Source: Datisca glomerata
Lineage: Eukaryota > Streptophyta > Magnoliopsida > Cucurbitales > Datiscaceae
Assembly (NCBI GenBank): GCA_003255025.1
Contig: QANY01009007.1
Coordinates: 310,001-374,000 of the forward strand
DNA: 64,000 nucleotides
Direction: 5' to 3'
Part shown: positions 49,401 to 62,373 of the stretch, piece by piece
Layout: each line of letters begins with the position of its first letter
Position numbering within the stretch: the first letter of the stretch is position 1
Translations under genes and position numbers: made by a program
Notes under the pieces: model-generated
Databases searched by the model: none
Seen by the model: only the letters and a program-made list of their open reading frames with translations
What the model was told of the DNA's origin: nothing

Positions 49401-52376
49401 ATTAGACTTAATACCGCGAAAGAAATATGATAACATTGAGCTTAGAAGTAGAGCATAGTGATTGCCAACTTTTAGGACACCTTAAAGTTAAACCACAAAG
49501 CACAAACAAAATTAGAACCTCAAACCAGATGGGTGGGTCTGGAGTAGCAGGATGGTCCTCATTTCCTTCCATTTCACCATCAATATCTCCATCATGTGGA
49601 ATAATATGATGGAACTCCATTCCAGGGGGAATTACCTGCAGAACGAACAGAATATAGATACTTTATTAGAACTAGCAAGACAATTGCGTCGAATACAAGT
49701 AAATAAGAAGGTAAGGACCGTTAAGTGGAACAATGAACAGTAGCAAGCAAGGTTTCAATACATCCCTTAGGAATTATACTTGTGAACGAACAATGACATG
49801 ACATTCAACAAAGTGAAAACTGGTTTGAGAGGAAAAGGGAAAAATTATACGACAAGGATATATACTGATAACGTGTTTTATTTAATACTGAGAGAAAAGG
49901 GCATATATATTGGTTTCTAACCACTGAAATTTTGTAGTCACATAAAGTGGATAAAAATCTTCTTTGAAATATTTGAGAAAGAACAAATATCTCAATGACT
50001 CTTACCGCCATGCGTGGCATGAATCTTCCATAACAACTGACATTACGCTTGATCCTTGCACGTAGTTTACGTTCCAATATTGGATCAAAACCATCATACA
50101 AACGCCACTGCTCCTCTATTTCCTGTCTAGTGCTAGTTATGATTATCTCAGAGGCATCAAGTGATATTTCCTCAGCCTCAATCCGTCGCATTATTTTGTA
50201 TGTGGTGTTTATTTCTTCTTTTGAAAGTCTACCTTGTTTTAGCAGCTGTTCAAGCTTATCTCGGCCTAACGAGTGGCCTGTAAAGAGCATAGGTACGTTT
50301 AGAGCACCAGAAAGAAGTGCAGCAGAATCCCCTGCATCTGCATAATGTCCATGGATGGCAGCAGGCCAGACTGGACTGCCCCCACCTATCTGCTCACCCA
50401 AAACTTTGGAAATCTGTATGATATGGTTAAGCGCACCATCAACAAATTCTGGGATGTGAGGCCACAGAAGTTCTTTGGGAATATATTTTTCTTTTGGACC
50501 AAATGGTATGCGAATAATATAGGAACCACTGCTCTCTCCCACCTCGTCCATCAAACCTTCTGAGTTTCTTGGAGACAACATTTCTGTGGGTTCACCATAG
50601 CTCCAATCTACCTCCGGAGATGATAGCTGTCTTGTAAGTAAATCCACGCGATATACACCCGGCATTGAGCCCAAAGCCCTTGCAAGTTCCACCACATACT
50701 TAACCTAAACAAGAGGAAAGCTCGAGTTTTATGCGGGTGTTTCACACCTTAACTATCTGGGAGATATATTTATCCATTCTAGAAATGGATGATGGCCAAT
50801 AATTACCTGACCACCAGTATCTGAATCACGACCAAGCTCCATATTTTCACCCCGTATTAGACCATGAAGGCTGCAAAGAGTGACTTGTTAAATTTAAGAT
50901 ATGCCATCATGCAATGGCCAAGAGATCCTATTCTATAAAGCATGGCATTGGAGAGTGTTAGATCCACTATCAGCAGACCATGTTTATTTGCCAAACAATT
51001 TCTTTGAAACTCTCCTTCAATAGGTCGTCAATTCATGCTTGGACAATGATTACTTCACCTTTAGCTCGATATTAAAGGTACAATCTACAAACTAAGTGAT
51101 GACTTGTAGCAACACTGCATTAGGGAATCTTGTTATAGCAAATAAAAGCGAAGTATATTAAATCTACCTTATTAGTACAATGTATAGGTTTTTCCCCTTC
51201 TGTTGACTAGCCCACACCTCCATTGCATCAACAGAACTGATCCTAGGTAGTCTGCCTCTGGTGCTATCTCCATGAGCAGACAAGTCACTGACTATATCTC
51301 CTTTTTCTCCCTCTGATAAGTCTTCTGACATATCAGCAGTTGCCTCTCTGCGACCTTTTTCACGTTCAAGACGACGTTTAGCTATCCTCTGGGCTTCCTC
51401 TCCTTCATGCTACATAAAAAAGAGTTTCAGAATTTGTGTTGAACTTTTTCTCTAAATTTGTGAATAAAACAATTCTCTAAATTTCAATCTATAACATTCA
51501 TCCCTACTACAAACCGCCCAAAAGAAAAAATAAAAGACAAAGACAAACTGTTTATGATGAATACAAATCCAAATTATGTTCTGTCACTACGGATGGTGCG
51601 TTAATAACCGACTTTTTCCCAAATGCCTAGTGAAAACAAGTAAGAAATGTGACAATTACACTGATGGAAAAAATAGAAATTAATGATATATCAAATAACT
51701 CCGTTATATAGACAACCATTTATAGGAGCCCGAAGGAACAGAAACGAAATATTAAATAAAATACAATAAAAGAACATTACACATGTTATTGGCATCAGAG
51801 CACAAGTAACAGGAAAATAAACCACTTAATCTGCAAATTAGAGAATTACAATAATCCCATCAAGTATATTGCTTCCACTCAATCTAATATCAACATATTC
51901 TACTTACGATATTAATCAATAGAATCAACAAATGAACTTCGGGNGGGGGACAGAGATGAACCTGCTTCTTCTGGCGAGCCAAATTCCAAATTCTCCAGCA
52001 CATATTCTCCAGCCTGGTATTTCTCTCCTGAGGACTCCTGGTGGCTGAAGCCTTCACCATACAATCCGACCACCATCACAAACATAATCAACCAATTTAC
52101 GATACCGGAACGTGATAGAGTCACACAAATAAGGCCACTTAGCATGTAACTGAGCGCAGAACGATACAAACGATTTACCTTAACCCAGGAGCGGTAGAGA
52201 TCCGTCTCATCGAAGCCGGTGATGACCTCCTCAACGAAGTAGCGAGTAGGGCTGAAGTGACCTCTCTCTCTAAGCAGCAAGGACGGAGTTGATTTTGCAG
52301 ACTTAGCATCATCCAGACCAGGGCCGACGTCCAGTATCGCCTCCAGATAGCTATTAATCCAATCGTTTCCTGCCAT
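46499..52376 (-). CDS. SPS: Sucrose-phosphate synthase, family-A type, 13 exons
   Basis: Catalyses UDP-glucose + fructose-6-phosphate to sucrose-6-phosphate in the cytosol, the committed step of sucrose synthesis. Exons (5' to 3'): 52179-52376, 51962-52051, 51168-51409, 50807-50870, 50006-50704, 49519-49635, 49253-49384, 48927-49103, 48733-48786, 48572-48634, 47533-48477, 47101-47228, 46499-46778. All have GT-AG borders and consistent phases, giving 3189 nt, or 1062 aa, the normal plant SPS length. Start is [25 protein letters not shown] (residues 152-162) is the regulatory Ser158-type site. [11 protein letters not shown] and HGHYADAGD / [10 protein letters not shown] belong to the glycosyltransferase core. 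[23 protein letters not shown] and TKNGGPVDI form its nucleotide-binding C-terminal half. The C-terminal phosphatase-like domain ([17 protein letters not shown]) lacks the full catalytic Asp set. The sequence appears intact; one N lies in intron 2 (51944). Family-A assignment is by overall resemblance. Confidence 0.97.
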
Positions 52377-55300
52377 TACGTTAAAACTCGATCCTTAACA
52401 TGCAGTTCTTGCCTTCACCTCGTCAGCGTTTTCTCCTAGTTCCTCGTTTTCAGGCTCTGTGTATGGAAGTTCTAGAGAGGGAGAGACGTCTCAGAAATTG
52501 AAGATGAAATGATGTGAGGAGGAGGAGATGTTGAAGATGGTAATTGTCACGTAGGGGGAAATGTAGTTTTGGGAGGGCATTAATAGTAATACAGGTAAAT
52601 CTTGTCTTGGGGATCTAAATAAGAAAAGAAATAAACACCTTTGATTGAGGCCATCACTGGTTGTCCTACTCAAGTACTTCCTAGTTGTTTTCTCTTGCGG
52701 TAATAAGCTTCACTGCGTCACTGCCACTCTCTGCCACTGCAAATCTTTTGTACAGTTGATCCACATTTCATCATCTTTTAATTTTATATGAGATGATATA
52801 TCAACTTCTAATATTAATATCGGTTTAATAATAATTCATGCATTGATATACGGATATTTCAATAATAATCAATTTTAAATATGTGTTTTAAACCAATTTT
52901 CTGGAAATTCATACTAAAATACTCATTCTAGATACTCTACTGAATGAGTTTTGGATACTAAATTGAGAAACACCATTGTTTACAGTTTCATTGCAAAATC
53001 TTGTTTTCTAGATCACCAACCAAGATACAGACAGACGCTGAATTTTTTCATATATACTAAAATTGTTAGTCATTAATTTTTTTAATTTAATGCTTAACTT
53101 TTACTTCTTTTTTACATGACGATCCTTCTATCACTTTATCCGTTAGTATTTTGTTAATGACTTAAACAAATACACGACGTTCATAAATACTTGAAACTTT
53201 TGTTTAATATAAATCTTAACTATCTACTAAACAAATTATCAGGGTTACAAATGCTAAACCCTCCAACTACCTTAGTCCCATAACACATTCATCTAGTGTG
53301 TGTTTTGTCAAAACTATTATTATTTACTTTGAGATTTTAATTAAAGAAAGAATTTATCTACCTAATAACAAATATAGTTTTCATGTGTTTAATCTCAAGT
53401 ATTTTAATTTTATGAAAACAAAAATATTGATAAATTTCGTCTCGTAAAAGTTTTATTTTTTAATCAATAAGCATATGAAATATGTAGTATAAGGAAAAAT
53501 ATGTATTAGTTATCGTCAAAGTATATAACAATTGAAAAAATTAAGACAGTATTAAAAGTAATGGGAAATGCAAATTTGAGAAAAAAAAAATTATCAGATT
53601 TAAAGCAACAATGTCGGGACTACCATTTTTTTCACAAAAATAGGGACTACAACTCGAATGGGACAAAATTAACCCAAGTTATTAATAATTAATTACCTAA
53701 AGTGTCCTACTATAATATAGATATGAAATTTGTTTTCTCAACTAAAGAGGATTTTTTAGGGAAAAAATCAAAATTCAGTTACGAAAAAGCATTTACTTAC
53801 AAAAAAAATTGCATTTAATTTGTGTGCAAGTCAATAATTGTAGAAGACAAGTGGCAAAGTTTTGAGGAGTGTAATTATTTAAAGTTGAATATAATGCATA
53901 CATAATCTTTTATATCTTTACCGTTACACTTTCATTTGCTATGTCAATGAGAATTATTCCGATAATATTCTTTAGACTCTACAAATACTATTTGTCTACC
54001 CATACTAGATGTTCGATCTGATCTGTCAAGTAAGATTTGAATGGATTAGATCACGTAAAAAAAAGTAATAAATTAAAAAATATTTTAATGTAAAAAATGT
54101 TGGGTTAGATTTAGTTCGTCCAAATCTAGATAAATGATCACATCTGACTTAACTTCACTCTTGCGGCTGATTTTGTCAACGAAAGAGAATATGTTTCCCG
54201 AGTCTACTAGTTATTTTGACCATAAGAGAAATGAGAAGAGAGAAACTCTCTTTTTCTATTACTCTTTCCATCTCTCTACTTATAATATAATATTTATTTT
54301 CGTGTTAAAAACCTTAGAAATCCAAAAAGAAAAAAAAATAGTATTGTGATGTTTAACGCTGTTATAAGTTTACGGTGCATATGATCTCACCTTAAACATG
54401 ATAAATAAGTATATATAAAAAATAATTAAATTATAGATTACGAGGTATATGAGTCGTTTCGCACCACTTGTTTACATCAACGTTATTAAACATTATAGTG
54501 TTACATGAAAGAAAAAAATAGTTTTTAAGAAATTTAATAGTTTCACATGATAAACCTTATTGAGTTGGAAAGATTTAATATGTATATGCATATTTTGAAA
54601 ATAACAAATTTATATATGACAGCTTATTAATCATGAGCGGTGTAAAAAGGAAAATAAAACTTAAATAGTAGGAAGGAATTGTGAGGAAGGATAGGGAATT
54701 GAACAATATTGGTAAAAAAATATTATTAGATCATTTTACTTTTATACTTCATTTTATTTTTATTCTTAATTTCCAATACTCCTTAAGATTCTATATTTTT
54801 TGAGTTGGAAATAAAGCAAAAATATGTAACAGAAAACACAGTAACTACGAAGTAGACAAGTATACATATTGACGATCTGTTAGCGGTAAGACGTTCGACT
54901 TAACTAAATTGTTCGACCGCATGCCGAAAAAAATTCACATTTGACCATATTATGTGTTGTTCAAGTATGATTAGACAATTCAGATAGGTCGAGATGCTGA
55001 GGGCGGAGCCAACCCGCTACCAACAGACAATATCTTGAGAGCCAAATATTCCATTACCACTCTCTTACGACTTCTTAAATTAATATCTAGTCTATTATAG
55101 TTTTTGTTAGTCACGTAAACCATCCTTTCATAAGCTGTCCAACTCAATTTGTTACTCAGCAACAGTCTAAAATTGAAAGAAAATTTGAAGAAAGATAGAC
55201 CAGGATTTCACATTTTCAATTTGAGAAAATGTGTTAAATTGTAAGAACATTTTTATATCTACACATGTTTTAGTTAATTTAACCCTTCACTTTTTAAAAA

Positions 55301-56510
55301 ATGCAATTCAGCCTTCCATTCACGAAACTCACTAGCTAATTTTCACATCTTTGCAATCACAATTTATAAGTTTTTTCATGTTTAACATCATCTCATTTTT
55401 AGTTCTTCATGTACTAAAATTAACGTAATATATGTCCAATAGATTTATAAGTTAGTTTTATCAACTATATAACTGTCTAGACTCTCAATTTGCAGTATCG
55501 GGATCCATATGCGGATTCATTTGTATAGTATTTACCATTCCACCATAACTATTCATTTTTGTGCTTTTTGCTAAATATTTATATTTGAACGACATAAACA
55601 AAATAAATAAATAAATGGAAAAGCTTGCATTCACTTTGACTGGTTTACAATCACCATTCTCATAAAAAATTGTTAATTTAGCCCGTAAATTTTAAATATT
55701 TTGCAATTGAGCTCTATTGCACAGGATTTGCTAGTTTCTTTCAAACTTAGAAAATGATTATTTTCCTTTCAAAATACATTTAACCAATCATTCAAAAAAA
55801 AATTGAATTAGTGATTTTCATCTCCACTTCTAAGGAGGAACTTGTTTGCTTCTTGTTGAGATTTCCTAAAAAGAGGTCTTCTAAACATATCTGTGTTCTT
55901 GCGAAAGAAAAAAGTAGGTCGATATTTTTTTTTAACTTTGTTATCTTATAGTGACAACGAAAAAGCAGATGACTGTCATGCAACGTAACACCTTTTGTTC
56001 AATAGGATAGGGAGCTACCGGCTTCTAATCTTGTTGGGTGATCTAACGAGAGAAGTTTTGTTCAGTTGATTTGCACTGTTAGCTTAAATCTTAAAGATTT
56101 TAATCTGTTATTATTAAAATTTGAACTAAACAGTCTAAGATCGAACATAATTCCTCTTGTTCACAACCGTTAATGTGATAATATGTGTGATAAGATACTA
56201 GATAGCGTAGAATAATTTATATAGTGAATAATGCTACAATGATTAAGTTATAGACCATGTATTAATTAATCAGGTGATCATAAATCAATCATTCATAAGT
56301 TAAAATTTTATCACTAATTAAACTAATTTATCAAAATTAACGTATAAATAATTTACACATTAATTAATCAACTAAATTTACTGATCTATAATTAATTGGG
56401 TAGGTTTAAAATTATTCATACATAATAGTAGATAGAGGAAGCTGAGTAGTGAGTAGGAGAAGTCTAAGTGCATAGTTGGCAGAATTGTGGAAACATTACA
56501 GGTGATAAAG
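52377..56510. other. 4.1-kb intergenic region
   Basis: The part next to 52376 is the SPS leader/promoter side. Its minus-strand sense shows a CATATAAAATT TATA-like box near 52785, about 410 bp from the start codon; whether it is used is unknown. The remainder is AT-rich, with only short, low-complexity open frames. I see no transposon ends or RNA genes. Confidence 0.45.
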
Positions 56511-56511
56511 C

Positions 56512-56588
56512 CACGTGGAAAACTAGAATCTGCCACGTACTTAACTGCATGCATTGTCATGGTATGTCGAGAGGCGATTCTGTATAAG
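56512..56588 (+). promoter_or_regulatory. Seed-type promoter motifs upstream of OBAP
   Basis: In 170 bp before the start codon: a G-box/ABRE core CACGTG at 56512-56517, a second ACGT core (CCACGTAC, 56533), a palindromic TGCATGCA containing the RY core CATGCA at 56546-56553, and a TATAAG box at 56583-56588, about 95 bp from the ATG. ACGT and RY elements are the known targets of bZIP (ABI5-type) and B3 (ABI3/FUS3-type) factors in seed genes, which fits an oil-body gene. Function is inferred from motif and spacing only. Confidence 0.55.
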
Positions 56589-56680
56589 ATCAGAGGAAAA
56601 TAAGGGCGATTCACGTCGTTTAGAGCAATTGTTTATCTTTGAAGGAGAGAGAAGAGAAGAGAAGGTATAGAGGGTTAAAA

Positions 56681-57779
56681 ATGGCAACTCGAACAGCTGT
56701 CCCTGGCGAACCAACTCAGACCGGCACCGCCCTTCTTGAGACGGCCACTGCAGCCGTTCAAAGCTTTGCCCCTGTCAACAAGATCCACCAACATCTCTGC
56801 GCGTATCTTTTACTTACCCTTTTATCTCTTTCAATTAACTGTATTGCTTAAGGATTTGTTTGAGAAAAAAATTGCTTATGGATTTTATTTTAGTCTTTTT
56901 TCTTTGTTTTTTTTAAATTAAAGAATGAAAAAAAATTATCATGTTCTAATTTTGACTTTCGACTGATTTAAAATAATTTTTACAATTTTCATAAAATTCA
57001 TTCCGAAATCGCTTACCCACGATTACTTTTTTTGGGATTTTTTCTGAAAATATTTTTTTCATTTATTATCTGTGAATTATTATGTAATTAATTTTCCATT
57101 TAAATATGAACGTCAGGTTCCATTTCTATGGAGACGACATGAGCAGGCAGGTAGAGGCGCACCACTACTGTGCGCACCAGAACGAGGAGATGAGGCAGTG
57201 CCTAATATACGACAGCCCAGACGAGAACGCTAGGCTAATCGGGATCGAGTATCTCATATCGGAGGATCTGTTTTTGACGCTGCCGGACGACGAGAAGCCG
57301 CTGTGGCATTCACATGAATACGAGGTGAAGAGCGGGGTGCTGTTCATGCCGGGCGTTCCTGGTCCGGTCCAGCGTCAGGATCTTGAGAAGCTTTGCAAGA
57401 CTTATGGGAAAGCCATCCACTTTTGGCAGGTTGATAAGGGTGATAATCTCCCTCTTGGCCTTCCCCAGGTGATGATGACCCTCACTAGAGATGACCAACT
57501 CCATGATCATCTTGCTCGAGGTATTAAATTTTAAGGGTAGCGTTATGTAGCATCATGGTAGTATATATATAACACTGTACGTGACGTAAAACTACACATG
57601 CAGGGGTGGAAGAGAGATATGGAATATCAATTGAGAAGGAGAGGGGGAACAGGGCGTACATGGACGGGCCTCGACATGGTATACATCCGATGGCAAATGG
57701 CCGAGGGAAGGGTCTGAAGACGGAGCTGAGGGAGACGGAGGGTAAACCTATTGAGTCTGTTCCAAGAGTGTTCGTTTGA
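56681..57779 (+). CDS. OBAP: Oil-body-associated protein (DUF1264), 3 exons
   Basis: Exons 56681-56802, 57117-57520 and 57604-57779, joined through GT-AG introns, give 702 nt, or 233 aa, the usual OBAP length. The N-terminus reads [20 protein letters not shown] and then [20 protein letters not shown] and IHQHLCAF are family hallmarks. The core has [54 protein letters not shown] and [19 protein letters not shown]. The C-terminus has [18 protein letters not shown] and ends SVPRVFV. OBAPs coat seed oil bodies and help maintain their structure; no signal peptide or membrane hairpin is visible, consistent with peripheral binding. The subgroup looks like OBAP2, but that is from memory of the family and tentative. 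The start ATG has a good plant context (AAAAATGGC). Coding exon 2 is much more GC-rich than its flanking introns. Confidence 0.93.
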
Positions 57780-58103
57780 GTAAATAATAATAGAACTTAA
57801 TGCATGTATATTAGCTTAATTAATTTCCGAAGGCTTTGGAGTTTATAGGCTTCCGTGGTGGATGGCTTTGTTATAAATTTCAATATTGTAAGTAACGTAA
57901 CACTTTGCTTTGAAGAATGAACTTAGTGTGTAAATTAATTAGTATATGTATACACTTCTAATTGGTAAATAATATTGAACTCCCGATCGATAGAGGTCAC
58001 TTTCCGGCAAGATGATAAAATGTTGCATGGTGGGAACATGTTCTATTGTGATTAGGTGTTAGTTTTAATTTGGACTACTAGATTTTAAGAAAATCTCAAT
58101 TTA
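57780..58103. other. OBAP 3' flank
   Basis: AT-rich sequence likely to contain the OBAP 3' untranslated region (AATAATAATAGAA near 57782). Nothing else recognised. Confidence 0.35.
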
Positions 58104-58430
58104 CACCTTATATTCATACCGATGTCTTGACAAAGACCTTTTGTGACTATGCAGGGTATCATACTGATAGTCCATGCAGGGTATCAGTTGGCAACACAAA
58201 TATGACCTGAGCTAATTAAAATACTTATGACATATATTATATTTTTAGACGTATTGTTTTTTCAACGATTGCACCTTATATTCATACTGATGTCTTAACA
58301 TTTAACAAAGACCTTTTGTGACTATCATGTACATGCAGGGTAACCAGTTGGTAACACAAATATGACCTGGCTAATTAAAATACTTAGACATATATTATAT
58401 TTTTAGACGCGTTCTTTTTTCTACTATTGC
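58104..58430. repeat. 168-bp tandem duplication
   Basis: Copies start at 58104 and 58272 (CACCTTATATTCATAC and CACCTTATATTCATAC.GATGTCTT), with small indels between them. Copy 1 contains an extra internal repeat of TGCAGGGTATCA. Confidence 0.85.
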
Positions 58431-58605
58431 GCAAGGCACGTTTCATTATTTTTTTTATTTATGTTTCCTTTCGTTCGACCACTTAACTATAAAATACATT
58501 TAAACCCGTGGAGAATGGTGTGGTTCAATTGTTTGTTTTAATTGATTTTTATTGGAGCAGATGTGAAAAATGTGCTCGCATAGACTGTCGAGATAATCGT
58601 CACGC

Positions 58606-58745
58606 ATTGTTTGGTGATTCATATACCAATGTAAGTGAAGGATTGTTTGGTGATTCATATACCAGTGTAAGTGAATGAGCGATTATAAATTATATGGATA
58701 AAACATTCTTAAGCGATTATAAATTATATGGATAAAACATTCTTA
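58606..58745. repeat. Two adjacent short tandem duplications (36 bp and 34 bp)
   Basis: ATTGTTTGGTGATTCATATA recurs at 58606 and 58642. GCGATTATAAATTATATGGA recurs at 58679 and 58713. The second pair is identical. No gene surrounds them; 58746-59040 has no recognised feature. Confidence 0.9.
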
Positions 58746-59040
58746 GTCGTAGTGATAGTGACAATTTTCGTTACAGTACTGTTGATCATTTAGTTGGCGT
58801 CAGGGACATTCGGAATTCAATATTTAGTTAGGATGGTAAGAGGGGCAGTTTTTCATATATTTTGATATTGAAAATCAAATTTTTGAGATTGAGATCTGCG
58901 AAAATCAAGAACGATCGTGAAAGCAGTAGACAGGGTACTGCGGGAGTGCCTTATCTACTACACTCCGACGATTGAGTCAGTACAGTGTTTAGAGACAAGT
59001 ATCAGTGTAGAGAATTGTTTACTGTTTAATGTGAATCATC

Positions 59041-60600
59041 ATATATTAATTAAGATTTTTTATATTAGTCAAACGTTCAGGTTCAGTGTATCTTCTTTTT
59101 TTAACAACCATTGAGATTGTCTGATAGATTTGATGTGTGCTTATCATTTTCTTGTATGACTGATTATTATATCTTATCGTGTCGGGAAAATGACATCGGC
59201 TATCTTGAGTAGCCACGATCCTAGGTGGGGTCATGTCCATCGATCTAGTCATGGTGGGTGCCTCGGTCATCATGATGACTTTGGTCACAAAGGATTCCTT
59301 AGTTTAGACTTAATATGCGCCTTACCCGAGAAATAAGAGTATTAGGTTTTGTTTAGAAATATTATTGAGGCGGGCTTAACCCTGGTGTTTTTTCTCCTCT
59401 ACAGTTTGCCCCTACTGGAGCATAACAATAGAGTCGGGAAGTATGTTCTGGAGGGAGTCATGAGCTTTTACCCAAGATTCTATCTATGCATTTAATTGAG
59501 TGGCAAGCATATGCTATGTTGTTACGGTTACCAAGCAGTGGAGCTTATGCCCCAATATCTAAGTATTTAATACGGGTTCATAAAGGCACCTCAGAACATA
59601 TGGTGTCTGAGTAAGATTTTCTTCATATCTGTTAATTTACTCTTGGTAAAAAGGTTGTCTTCTTGATCAATTTTGGACTTCTTCATGGAAAAAAGTACGT
59701 GACCTTGTCGAGCCTAAAACTCTATGGTTCAGGTTTATGCGAGTTTCTCTAAGTAATCATCGGGATCAAGTTCCTATAATTTTCATTTGGCACCCATGCG
59801 GCTTGAGTTGGATCAATGGTCATCACAACTAAACTTTTACACATTCATCCAAGCGTGTGGTGGATACTTGGTGTTAAGATTGAATTCATTTGATTTGATG
59901 TAGGCGATAAGATGGTCAGTCCATTTGGATTGCTTCATTATGAGGTTGACTTGACGTTGTGACGTTATAAGGTCTAGGATAGGATTTTTTTTCCAAAATC
60001 CTACGTTGCATTCTCGTGTTGATCCATGCTTGACCATGTATCTGGTACATTACTTTTGATGCTTTGGTTGTTGACTCTTTCTTGTAACTCAATGTTTGAG
60101 TTTTTTGGTCTATCTATGTCATATAGTAATTCATTTGTCTGAAATTTATGGTGACTTTGTGGTGTAGCTTGGTACAACGAGTGTCTTTGAGCTAACCTTG
60201 ATGAAAATTCGAGCGGTTCTTCTCTTGGAGAACGAACTTTTGAGCATTGATAAGGTGATACCCTCACCGTCGTGTCTTGTGTTTGACAATCTTCTGGAGT
60301 TATAGAAAGGTCTTTAGCTTATATGCCCCCAAGGTATCAAACAATTGTATCCCATTGAGCAATAAGTTTGTATTCGATCTTGTCGTTGACATCCTTGAAT
60401 CAAAATATAATGCTCGCTCTTAGAGCTTATCATTGCATCTTTGTGTGCTGACATGTCTACGGGCGTAACTCATAAGTCATCAATGCTCACACTTTCTAGC
60501 GGTAGGTTTTGGAAGTCTTCTTTTTCTTATTTATTCAAATTACGTTTGACTCATTCTTGACGGTGAAATCCTTTGGAGTCGTCTTCAATAGAGTACTAAG
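59041..60600. other. Non-coding flank of gypsy remnant
   Basis: No domain recognised. Two overlapping minus-strand open frames (59837-60037, 60001-60267) read QSKWTDHLIAYIKSNEFN and ELLYDIDRPKNSNIELQE without a known match. In the orientation of the gypsy remnant to the right this would be its 3' untranslated/LTR side. Confidence 0.35.
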
Positions 60601-60639
60601 ATCAGTGTGACTTGAGTGTCATTTTCATAATTGTGATGA

Positions 60640-60975
60640 TGGGTATCATAGTTATCTAAGTAATTTCGAGTACCTTAATCATCTATGTGACATAGAGTAC
60701 TATAGTCATCTGGGTTACTTAGGGCACCTTAGCCATCAGTGTGACTTAAGGGTATCATAGTCATTTGTGTGACTTAGAGTCTCATAATCATCTGTGTGAC
60801 TTCAGATCTCATAATCATCTGACTGAAGGACGTAGTCATCTAAGTGACATCATATCTTATAGTTATTTGAGTGACAGTCATAGTCATCTATGTGACTTCA
60901 GATCTCATAGTCATCTGAATGACGGTCGCACTCGTCTGTGTAACTTCAGGTATCATGGAAGACTACTGTGGTTCC
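60640..60975. repeat. Short-period minisatellite (about 21-33 bp)
   Basis: Repeats of TCATCTGTGTGACTT followed by CAGATCTCATA or a variant, with spacing around 27 bp where regular (60761, 60788, 60815). Units are irregular and diverged. Confidence 0.8.
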
Positions 60976-60981
60976 CATGCC

Positions 60982-61615
60982 CTATGAAGGGTCTTTTTTC
61001 CTAGTAGTTTTAGGTAAGTTATGAGGTATTGGCGACTGTACCCATTATCAAAGTATTTTATCCCAGCTTCTCGTATACTTAGATGCCACGAAATATTATC
61101 ATGGTCTTTTACCCTAGGTAGGGTCTTTATCCAATCATCATATGTAATAAGGATGCCTTATTAGGCCATCACCCTGGGTGAGGTTTTTTGTCCAAGGGTT
61201 CTTTGTCCTCGGATGCTGCGAGATACTTTCGTGGTCCTTTTGTCCTATGTAAGGTCTTTCTCCGAATCATCCTTAGTGATCGGAGGTCTCGTTGGGCCGT
61301 CACCTTGGTTGAGGTCGTTCGTCCGAAGGTTCTTTGACCTCGAGTTCCATGTGATACTTCTGTGATCCTTTTGCCCTATGTAGGGTCTTTCTTTGGATCA
61401 TCCTTAGTGATCAAGAGTCCTCATTAGGCCATCGTCTTGGTTGAGGTCTTTCGTCTTATCATCTCATGTGCTCGGATGCCAAGAGATACTTTCGTGATCC
61501 TTTTGCCTTATATAGAGTCTTTTCTTCTAGCCATCTCTAGTGAGTAGAAGGCCTTGACGATCATGGCCTTTATCGAGGTATTTCATCCAAGCATCTTGCG
61601 TGCTCGGGATAGGTT
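60982..61615. repeat. 131-bp tandem repeat, about five copies
   Basis: The phrase CTATGTAGGGTCTTTCT or a variant recurs at 60982, 61114, 61245, 61376 and 61507, a steady 131-132 bp period. Each unit also carries a TTAGTGATC phrase, GGCCATCACCTTGGTTGAGG and a GATACTTTCGTG phrase. Copies differ at many positions, so the array is old. Confidence 0.9.
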
Positions 61616-61814
61616 CTCTACGGAGCACTCTTTGAATCATTCATTCAATTTTAGAATTTTATTATGATTTGCCCCCATCCTTATGTCTAGCTTGAGAATC
61701 TCCATTGACATGCGAGCAAAGCTTCATATTCAGCTTCATTGTTTGATATGTGAATGCGAAGCGCATTGCCTTTTCAGTTATGGTATTTTATTATGTTTTG
61801 AGTATCAGTCCGAC

Positions 61815-62260
61815 TTAGCCTCTGCAAGCGTTTGCAGAGCCATCCACGTTAAGCGCCTCTTCCATGTCTGGGGGTTCTTTCCCCGTGCCTCTATATTCTG
61901 TACGACCTGACTCATCTTTCTCTTTGGGTGGTGTCATTTCTACCATAAAGTCAGCGAGTGCTTGAGCCTTGATTACGGTCCGAGGTTCGTATCTTTTGTT
62001 AAACTCTCTCAACGCTTCCATCGTCTTCCGAATGTACTCTTGGAACAATTTTTTGACTAAACGATGATAGGCGGTTCATGCATTCTTCAGTCTAAATGAC
62101 ATGACTTTGTAGCAGTAAGTCCTCCTCTCAATAACAAAGGTCACCTTCTTTGGGTCTGATGGATGCATGAGTATCCGATTGTACTTGGAGAAGGCATCCA
62201 TGGGACTGAGCATCTCGTGCCCCGTTGTAGCATCCATCAATTGATTAACTTTTTGGAAGA
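61815..62260 (-). pseudogene. Ty3/gypsy RT-RNase H remnant (Tat-like)
   Basis: On the minus strand, 62260-62050 reads MLSPMDAFSKYNRILMHPSD, TFVIERRTYCYKVMSF and LKNA, the gypsy RT block (LSFMDAFSGYNQI.MHP.D, TFIT..GTYCYKVMPFGLKNA). It runs on into 61815-62048, VIKAQALADFMVEMTPP and ALNVDGSAN, the RNase H start of Tat-lineage elements (AIKAQALADFI.E.., W.LYVDGSS). The RT catalytic and thumb regions between them are deleted and a stop follows LKNA. Nothing downstream encodes integrase. Confidence 0.8.
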
Positions 62261-62373
62261 GGGAAGTTGTCCTTTAGACATGCTTTATTCGGGTCATTAT
62301 ACCTTATAGAGGACTTCTACTTCCGTTCTTCATCTTTTCCTTTACCGTGTTGGCCAAACGGTCTGCGTAGTGG

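Noticed and set aside
49891..50005. C-terminal extension of SPS exon 5 (frame reads on after RMAV)
   Set aside because: This is intron read-through; the GTAAGAG donor after RMA joins in phase to VIPPGMEF at 49635.
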